Shown: positions 49,722-64,000 of the stretch, one piece after another
Position numbering within the stretch: position 1 is the first letter of the stretch
How the letters are laid out: each line of letters begins with the position of its first letter
Assembly: GCA_003640385.1 (NCBI GenBank)
Contig: RCAB01000008.1
Coordinates: 310,001-374,000 of the forward strand
DNA length: 64,000 nucleotides
Origin: Setaria digitata
Lineage: Eukaryota; Nematoda; Chromadorea; Rhabditida; Setariidae
Reading direction: 5' to 3'
Position numbers and translations under genes: made by a program
Notes under the pieces: generated by a model
Told to the model about the DNA's origin: nothing
Databases searched by the model: none
The model's input: the letters and a program-made list of their open reading frames with translations, nothing else

Positions 49722-52103
49722 TCCTTCAGGCAGTTAGTCAATCGAGCGGTCAGTTTGCTAGTTAGGGGAGAGGAGATAAATTAGCTAGTGTCTCGTCCAT
49801 CATGTCATTCAACTACTTTGCTTTACTTTCTAGGCCTGCACCGCACAACTACGAAGCAAAACCACTGAAAATTCAAGCAATTAGCAATGTCTCTTCTTTA
49901 ATGAACAGACATTTTCTTGTAATTCCACACTTTCCTGTGATTCTGGATGCCGCCAATTAAAAAACTCAATCTGATTCATTCTTTTTGACGAAGAAGCTAT
50001 GTTCAGCCTTTTCACTAGTTTATTTCTATCCTTCTCTTAATGCTTCACTTTATCACCCCTATTCAAATTTCCGAACTAGTCTTGATCTTTCTTAGTTCAA
50101 GATGTCTTATAAAATGTCCCTTGAACCGGGAAAAAAAGAATTCGCCTCAATATTGATTTGCTATTGCACAGAGTAAAGAAGTCCTTGTTGGAATCGATGA
50201 AGTTAATGCTTTCATGCTCTCATCACCTTAGCCCATCCCTTTCTCATCCTTTCTTTATGGTCTTCAAATTTCAAAGCTTCGCTCATATCCGTCAAAGTTA
50301 AAAAAATCTTTTAAATTTTCTGAAAGCAGCACGCAGATCCTTAAAGATCTTCAAGCAGCCATGAACTGCTTGAAAAATCTTCAAAAATAATTGTACATTT
50401 TGAATTTGCTCCTTTGAAATTCATTTTTTTCATTCCTTCTCAAGCTGTTTTCAAAAAAGAGACGACTATGAGTAGTTGTGCACTACCCAAGCAAATATGT
50501 AAATTCCCAATTCGTGAATCACTAGGGAGTAAATTTCTGGAATGCCATGACGAGAAGCAATCGCATCACTTTATGGCGCTTTCGCAACGTTCCACCAAAA
50601 AACGAATCTAACTTTTAGTTAGTTTTCGTTGTTAGCACTTCTGCGATTTTGTTAGCAAACTAAATGTGCTTCTTTTTCTCTTCACTTACAAAAACATTTT
50701 TGAAGATTTGCGTCGTTTCCGATACTCTCCTACCGAATCTCTTACGAATTCGCTTTTTTATCCGAATCATTGTGCCTCTTTCATTCGTAAACTGCGAACT
50801 TCAACACATTATCACTCGATTAATTTTTAAGATACTTTTCTGCAAAAGATATCATCGCTTTTATTTTATCAATATGTAATTCATAATTTCATACACCTCA
50901 TAAACTTTATAAGAGATTCTAATCCTTTCTATTACATGAAGTTAAAATCGTTTTGAAAGATGATCTTATCAATAGAATTGACAAACTAAAAGGGAGCACG
51001 TTGACATTAAACGATGCTTCAGGCTTTACTTCGAAAATTTTCAGTACAAATGTCCATGTTCCAATTAATTGGCTTTCATATGTACAAAATTAGTGGCAAA
51101 TTAATGGTTTCACTTCTTAAGTCATTTGGTGTACTTTTTTTTTCGTTTATTTTTTAAAAAAGAGAACAGATTCCTTCTAGATCTGTACAGGAATTTTGAC
51201 TATTGACTAAGATTTTACTGAAAATTTAGCTCTGTCCAAGTGGTCATACACTGTCTGCTGTGAAAATTTTCTGAACTAATCCAGCTAAATCGTTTCCAGC
51301 TTTTCCTTTTCTTCTATCATTTAACAAATTGCTTACAGTTTCTGTATTCATAATAAGCATATATTTCTTTACTGCTTCCCCTACTGATCAGTGATAAGAT
51401 TAAACATAAGTGAAGACAGCATATTCAATTAGCGTATCCTAGCAGTGTTTGAACTTTATAAGTAAATTCTAATTCTGAAAATATCTTTCAGGCAAATTGA
51501 AAAGTGCCCTTACTGTTACTGCGTCAAAGCTGCCATCAGCCCTAAGTTAATTCGGTTCATTAAAATCTCTCCTTTAAAAAAAAAATCTTCGTTGCCATCA
51601 AGTGTCACCAGGCTATTCCCATTTTACATTGAATATCGTATCATTGAATATTTTATCACTACAACAACTACTGTTCCTTCCCTGCTGCTACTATTGCTAC
51701 TGAAACATTACAAAAGCTATTAATAATGACTTTAATATTACCATCAAATAATAAATTTCGTTTCCGAATGTTTATTAAAGCTTTCTATCTCCTCGTATAT
51801 CTTCAACGTTCTGTTAGTTCGATAATAATTAATGGCTTATTGGTTTTCCGAAATGCATAACCGCTTCTTATTGTTGGAACAACTTGACAATCCTGCTTGG
51901 TCAACAATTTTTAATTAAGCTGATTAAATTAAATTCGAAACTGTTTCAAATACTTTCCTGACAATCTGAAATTTCTAAGAATTAGAAAAATTCCGAAGCT
52001 ACGAAATAAAGAGAGATTGGAAGCGGATTTTTGAACTTTAGAGAAGGATAAAGCAGAGGACGGAAGTTTGGTGACGGCATGAAGAGCGGCTGCTGATTGC
52101 GCT
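49722..52103. other. Intergenic interval upstream of the cholinesterase-like gene
   Basis: A+T-rich. A 47-codon ATG frame at 50468-50611 (MSSCALPKQICKFPIRES...) reads plausibly but has no other support. Nothing else is recognised. Confidence 0.45.
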
Positions 52104-58084
<5,981 letters not shown>

Positions 58085-58497
58085 CTTTCTACTGTGTTTT
58101 GAGCAACTAATATTGTAGGCCTGCTCCTCTTTCATTACTTTTTTTTCAATTTTTGCTAACATCTTGCAGTTCTGTTTTTTGTTCAGTGAAGAGAGTATTT
58201 AATATTACTCGATTTTTTTTTTTTGCTCACCAGTCACAATCTCACTAGAATTCAAATTTAATGTCTTATACATAGATTTAGTTTCCTAAATAATTATTAT
58301 GGATTCCACTATAGTATGATTTCATATAAAGTACTGAACAGTCAGCGAAGATACAAACACTTGTTATTTGTCTTTATTTGCATTGTTGTTATTTTGCCTT
58401 TGTTGTCAATTTATTACTGATAGCTCTGTTAAGATAGCTGATAGCACACTGCAGTAATCTATTCCACTGGATATCCTTAAAATATGCTTCTGCTCTC

Positions 58498-58975
58498 TTA
58501 AATAAATATCTTCTTTTTGCCAATTTCCATCTCTAAAATATTTTCCACACGTTCGAAAATTGGATTCTTTTTTTCCTGAAATGACCTTTGCCAACTTTTA
58601 TTTATCTCCTAAATAATTTTAACATGGGTTATCTTTTTTGTCCACCCATGCTCATTTCCAATATTCTTTAATTATTTAGCCCAATTTTCAGATATCTTCT
58701 CTTTCATTTTTTAAACGCACGAAAGTTAATATTATAATTTTTGCTCAAGTGACCAAATTTCTTTGGATAGCTTTTAAAGAAGCCGGGTGTGCCAATTCTT
58801 CTGAGTTTCTCGAGCTGTTATTAGTGTTTCATTTCTTGTAGGCAAATATTTTCAAACAAATCAAATCTGCATCTGGTCTATTACTAATGTCTCGAACTTC
58901 GAATGATATGAATTCGGTTATTCGAAAATGTTTGTAACTTCTCGATTTCCCTCGACAAACAGGAATTTTTTGCTA
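58498..58975 (-). pseudogene. Decayed coding stretch of unknown origin
   Basis: Two adjoining minus-strand frames are much more protein-like than background but carry stops. The first (about 58975-58720) reads ISFEVRDISNRPDADLICLK, a TGA, then SRNSEELAHPASLKAIQRN. The second (58707-58498, 70 codons, two internal stops) includes NEHGWTKKITHVK and ERVENILEMEIGKKKIF. Stop density is well below random for this base composition. A broken gene or an old mobile element is likely; no family is recognised. An acceptor TCATTTCAG before GAAAAAAAGAATCC leaves open that the last part is a living exon. Confidence 0.3.
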
Positions 58976-60508
58976 GAAGCATCCGATTTATCACATAATT
59001 CTTTATTAAGGACAAATCTCGACTTCTTTTAAGAAGCTGATTCAAACACTTTTATTGAATCATTTGAAAGATATTTTATAAATGCATGCCGTTATCATAA
59101 TCATATTGCTATTTTTCGTATTTATAAATAATTTGGTTTTTGCATGAAATATGCAAACAAAAAAATTTTTTGAAAACTGGTTAAGATGGTAATAATTAAT
59201 GATTTTTAAAAAACAGTTATTGACCTATATTTAAGGTACTATTAAGATAGAAAACCGTTATCATTATTACGACTAGGTCAAACAAACGAAAAATTTTTCT
59301 AAGCGAATGCGATCCTTTCTTAATAATTTACTAAGTTTAGTACCACTTTTATTCTCAGATGGCACCCATTGATAATCCCCTTCAAACTCATGAAGAATTA
59401 TTTTAATTACCAAGATTAAGAGGATTTAATGGCTTCCTGTCTCGTCATTAAATAATAATTAAATAGAATTGATGCAAACTCATCAAATGTGTTGCATGGA
59501 ATGGAAAGTAGTGAAGTTTGTTACATTATAAATAATGGAACTGAAATTTTTACTTTTTAAGACCTAACTTCGCGCAACAAACATGAACAATCATAAGTAA
59601 AAGTGATGAATAAGCAAGATTAAGGAATAACCAAATTTTTTAAAAATAACTCTCCGACTCATCGTAATATATCTCCCTGAAGCCGATACGGGAAGAGCGC
59701 GTAGATGACGTTTACAGAACACAGTCATTACATACTTTCAATGGTTCTGATCTTGAAGAATCTTACCTGAGAACTTTTGGGTATCATACGGTCGTATAAG
59801 CATATCATTTTTAATTCAGAAAAAAACATAAATAGGACGATTTGAGATTTTTTTAAACAAATGCTATGGAAATAGCTGGCATTTTTTCAAGTATTTCTTG
59901 TCTCTCTAAGTCGTGAAAGTGTAGAAGCATTGAACATGAGATAAACAGTAGTAATTTACTCATACACAAGCAGGCGAGTTAGTTTAGCTATCATTTATTT
60001 GAAACAATGCAACAAGTTTAATTCAGCCTTTCATCAATCAATAAATTCCTTTGTTTTTTTTTATAATTTGGTAGAATTTTATTTGATAATTTCAAGTTTT
60101 GGTTGCCAAATGCATCAGTTTTCAATTTGCAATTCTGGTTGACATTTACAAATCGTCGATTTATTACTATTTTTTCACTACCATTGCTTCTATGATATGG
60201 GATCAATCAATTTAATGAGATTTACTCAAAATCAAATTTTGGTGGATTAAAGGTCAATAAAGCCATAGTGTTTTAGACAGTTTAAATTAAAATTCGTCAG
60301 AATTTTTATCTCCAATTGCATGAAATTTAAATTAAGTTTTAGTTTTTTGTTTCCTAACCAATCTAAACCAAAACATTCGAAAACTTCAAAGTAGTTCTGA
60401 AATAGTTGATTTGATGATGGAATTGGTATTAAGAACCACAGACTATACTTCTGACCTTTCCTTTCTTGTGCTTACTTTTTAATTAAAGATTATTTTCCAC
60501 TTTTACAG

Positions 60509-60614
60509 TAATGCTATCAAGAACAAAAACAGATGGAAATTAAATGCCGATATGTTTTGTCCCTGCAGATTTTGGGGAGCCGAAAAAGCTCTGGGCTTTT
60601 ATGACAGCTTGTGA
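60509..60614 (+). other. Isolated exon-like segment
   Basis: After acceptor CCACTTTTACAG (ending 60508) a frame reads NAIKNKNRWKLNADMFCPCR to ALGFYDSL and TGA. A second acceptor, GTCCCTGCAG, inside it opens another frame ending in a hydrophobic tail (ACEIILFVLSFFI). Both are coding-like but I found no partner exon. Confidence 0.2.
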
Positions 60615-62770
60615 AATCATTCTATTTGTGTTATCATTTTTCATTTAAAAAAGTAATTTTAAATCTAATGGGTAACTTTTGCGAGATTTGCGGGAGATAG
60701 TCATTATCTACAAATAAAAAAAAATCTGTTAATTTTTGGCTCTTTCAAGAAGAATAAAAAAATATGATCAAATTTCATTTCTGAAATTTTAATGTTTTTA
60801 ATATTTGGTAGTTAGTTTCATATAAGGGCTAATTTCAATGTTATAGTTTTATTTTTCTGTCTTGTCTTATTTTAATTTCCACCTTCCTTTCTCAGGTAAC
60901 AAATTCTCTGTCAAAATAAATCTGAGTTTCAGTTTCATAAATTTGAAATCATTTTCTTTCACCCTTCTACAGCTGAACATGTATGAATCATTTATCAATA
61001 ATTTTTTCCTCATTTAACTGATAGCAGAGCCTTTGATTGATTATTTGGAAGTTTTTAATTTTGAAAAAAATGTCTAAGTTGATTACATTTTGTTCTGTAT
61101 TTATATTTAAAAGAAATTCAAATAAATTGTCATACTGAGAGTTGTACTAGTAAAGCTGAGTAGAGTCCCGTTTCATAACTTTTTATATCATAGCATTTCG
61201 TGCTGTGCAGCTAATCTCTTATCCTGAAACTGATGTAATTAGGAGGGAATTTTTGCTTCTTAATAATCAGTCATTCGGTCTAACAACAAATGTTCTCTAT
61301 TATAAATTGACATCGAAGCTCAATTTTGTAGGTTTTTTTAATGCTATATCCATCATCGTACTAGATAAAATTCCAATTCTGGTTGTTTATAATCAATAAA
61401 ATGTGGTATATTTCTTTTCGAAACCAGACAAGGAGGACTTAAAGGAAATTAATGCAGTAGCACTTAAAGTACAATGGAGTGAAGTTATTTTAATATGAAT
61501 TCTTTTAATGATTTCTGGAATTTTGATCCAGTACTTCATTAACAAATTTATAGTTTACCAATTTAAAATTTATTTTTCATGCCTAGCAGAAATTAAGATT
61601 TCAGATTTAAGGAAATTTCTATAATACTGTGAAGCTTTAATAAAAAGTTTTCCTATAATTTGAGGAAAGGAAAATAGGCTTTAAGATTAAAATTGATTGA
61701 AGTTGCAATATGCCATAAGTAAGAAAATTGACTGAAATCGAGTTCCAACCTGAACTGATTTAGAGTACTTTATCTTTGAGCTAATTTCCGAGAAAATTTA
61801 AAGTCAGCGAGGTCTCCTCCATGCTTCATGCACTACTCCTTTGATTATTATAGTACTTTTCTTCTTTGTCCTTATTCCTCTTTCCTTTTGTGAGAAGGAA
61901 CAACAATTTTCACAGTTTTCAAAAACCCTTTCTTTTCTTTCTTATAACCAAATAGTCGCCGAGTTTTTCTTGTAATTTGAGAGTTTTCTGTACATCGAAA
62001 AAGTGAAAATAGGATTAAAAAAGAGGTTAAAAAGAGAAAAGAAAGATATTGGGCATGGAAATTACTGTATATTAATTAAAGTCTCACCATAAAGGTGGAT
62101 GACAGCAAGGACAATTTTTTGCCACCAAAGAGATCATTAAGCAGGAAATGATTCAATAAAATATTGACTTTAATAGAAAATAGTAACATTTGTAAATTCT
62201 TGCAGCAGAGCTAGAAAAAACCTTTTTGAGTTTATTATTTGTTTTACATTCTGAAACAAATCATTTTCTACTGTCATAAGGCTCGAAATGTTTGTCAATT
62301 GTGATTTGCATAGTAATTAGCAATTCTACGCATTTGCAAGTTTGGCACATTTTGATTGCTTTCTACTCTCTGATTGTTTCGCCTACTTTTCGAGTGAGTT
62401 TCAAAATAAATCTCGTTTCTTAGCTTTTGAAATTTCACGACGAGCAGTCTTGCTCTTCATTCTATTAAGAGAGAAGTGAATTTCATTTTTATTTCAAAAA
62501 TTGCAGGAAACTTTGTACCGGTAAGTAATTCGAAAGATGACATGGTACGCGAGGAGTTTGATAAAGATTCATTCAATCTTTTATGAAAGAACTAGAAGAT
62601 GACTTCAAAACTAGCCATATTTTGAATAATTCTAGAAAAGTAGAAGAATCATCAAAGTTAAAATGATGCTGGCTAAAGTTTTCGTGATACTGCCAGCATT
62701 TTGTGTGAACAAATTTCGTGATGATGGATAGAAACAAAGTAATCGAAGAAAAAGCAACTAAAAATCTAGC

Positions 62771-62776
62771 TTTATT
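62771..62776 (-). promoter_or_regulatory. Poly(A) signal AATAAA of the right-edge gene
   Basis: AATAAA on the minus strand, 56 nt beyond the stop codon at 62834-62832. This spacing supports that stop as a genuine gene end. Confidence 0.5.
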
Positions 62777-62831
62777 TAATTAAATTAGGGTCCAATAAAT
62801 TTGAATGTTTCTTCAACGGTTCACCAATTAA

Positions 62832-64000
62832 TCAAATATTGCGATCAATCCGACATCCGCAGAAACAGTTGCGTTTCAGTCGCAAGAGATGTCGCAGTGC
62901 CTCCCACTTCCGGTCGTTGAAAATGGCGTTTAATTCTTAACGAAAAGTGCTTCGAAGAAGGAAACTAATAGAAAAATGAAGATGAAGCGTATTGTTATGG
63001 AAAGGGATCTTAATGAATTACCTTCCACTGATGAATGAATGAGCGAATGATTGTCTCTTCTCAAACCAAAAATGAAATTTATGGCAACTTTGAAGAATCG
63101 TTATTACAAGTGAGCACACCAATAAACACAAATATTCTGTGATTTGCAGAGTCAATAAACAACTTCTACACCTTGTTTGTTTACATTTTCATTTTTCGGA
63201 TTTATTTTTCTTGTTGTTTATGATTTTTGTACTCTAGCAACAGCCAGGTAAGCAAAATTCTGGAGAAAAAAGTGACATTTACTGGGAGTGACACAAGTAC
63301 TTTCTTAAAACTGCTACAATCCCTCCCTTAATTTCTTTTACGTGTTAATGTTCAAGAAATCAAAAGTTTCCCAGAGGTGAGCAAGTTCCGACGACTTTAT
63401 TATATGTCACCAGCACTGTCGCGACCGTTTTGCCACTTTGGCAGCCGGTGACAATCGCTGACACACTCTTTGTTCATTAGGTGGAAGATCATCATTAAGT
63501 CGCTGTTTTAAAATTTTCAAAAAAGGCATACATAGAAACGGTTTATACACGTCTCGTATTGGAACACATACATACCTGCACACCTTAGTGATGTCAGATA
63601 CCTTGAGAGAAAAGTTTTCGTCTCTCTCTCGTACTACCAAAAGCAAAAGCGACGATGGTTTGAAATAACTGTACAAATACACTTTGACACCGATATTTCT
63701 CCGATAGAGACTTTAATTCGTCATGTGGAAAATTACGGCGAATGACTATGCAATTATTTTACAGATAGTTTCATAAAATAAACTAGATTTTAGAGTACTA
63801 AGATTGCAGTCTAACTTGCTTGACATATTTTCGTAACTAGCAATCGGAACTTCTCCATTAACAATTTTGAATCATTTATCTGTTGCTTTTACCGACAGAT
63901 ATATGTTACCAACGAAAGTTTTTAATACCGAAATATGCCAAAAAGGAATACCACCTGCACAAAAATGAGCTAATGAAGATAATAATTTTGCTTTGCCGTC
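62832..64000 (-). CDS. 3' end of an unrecognised gene running off the right edge
   Basis: Four exons in phase, right to left: 63954-63910, 63633-63576, 63502-63411 and 62935-62832. Acceptors include CATTTTTGTGCAG, CTTTTGGTAG and TTTTAAAACAG; donors include TTG|GTAACA and CAG|GTATGT. The joined C-terminal ~100 residues read GIPFWHISVLKTFV, ERDENFSLKVSDITKVC, DLMMIFHLMNKECVSDCHRL and ELNAIFNDRKWEALRHLLRL, then a Cys-rich end (NCFCGCRIDRNI). It looks helical and soluble; I do not recognise the family. Upstream exons lie beyond 64000. Individual splice sites are moderate, but phase agreement over three junctions plus the AATAAA make the chain credible. Confidence 0.48.

Larger units (their letters stand above)
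58085..62770. other. Gene-poor interval with remnants
   Basis: Mostly A+T-rich and without a gene I can support. It contains the decayed minus-strand coding stretch at 58498-58975 and an isolated exon-like segment at 60509-60614. The remaining frames are at chance level. Confidence 0.45.

Noticed and set aside
63407..63682. Unspliced 91-residue minus-strand frame at the right end
   Set aside because: It starts with GTG and crosses three strong splice sites; the spliced chain in another frame explains the sequence better.

Overview
The window looks like nuclear DNA of a parasitic nematode, most likely a spirurid or filarial-type worm. The reasons are a strongly A+T-rich background, genes cut into many short exons with TTTTCAG-type acceptors and GTAAGT or GTTTGT-like donors, acceptor-like TTTCAG sites just before some start codons (as expected for spliced-leader trans-splicing), low gene density, and clear homologues of nematode gene families. 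The species is an inference. There is no bacterial, organellar or CRISPR signal, and I found no tRNA or rRNA gene. All exon chains below were built by hand from splice sites, open frames and phase agreement.

Layout, left to right. 1-5.2 kb is mostly non-coding, with a G+C-richer island at 1.9-2.65 kb. A TMEM60/Tmemb_185A-like membrane protein (+, 5.27-6.11 kb, 3 exons) and a small SnoaL/DUF4440-fold protein (+, 7.92-8.91 kb, 4 exons) follow. 8.9-16.3 kb has no gene I can name, but holds one unusually long open frame at 14.0-14.6 kb. A neuropeptide Y/F-type GPCR (+, 16.33-20.91 kb, 7 exons) has a possible alternative C-terminal exon at 21.2-21.4 kb. The largest gene is an nhr-25/FTZ-F1 (NR5A) nuclear receptor on the minus strand (33.43-22.99 kb, 11 exons). 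It has a 4.7-kb intron and a G+C-rich, repeat-bearing upstream region.

34.5-40.1 kb is empty. Three minus-strand genes follow: an IgGFc-binding-domain membrane protein (43.68-40.10 kb, 9 exons), a 107-residue unknown (44.87-44.36 kb) and a 185-residue single-pass membrane protein (47.17-45.60 kb). Next are a tiny plus-strand membrane protein (48.79-49.05 kb) and an uncertain minus-strand ORF (49.72-49.45 kb). A 13-exon membrane-anchored cholinesterase-like gene (+, 52.10-58.08 kb) has Gly in place of the catalytic Ser. The last 6 kb contain a decayed coding stretch and the 3' end of an unrecognised minus-strand gene that runs off the right edge.

The genes do not form one pathway. Several act at the cell surface or in signalling: the GPCR, the pseudo-cholinesterase (adhesion or receptor type), the IgGFc protein and two small membrane proteins. 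NHR-25 is a developmental transcription factor (moulting, epidermis and gonad in C. elegans). Two short direct duplications each contain or flank a single N and are probably assembly joins.
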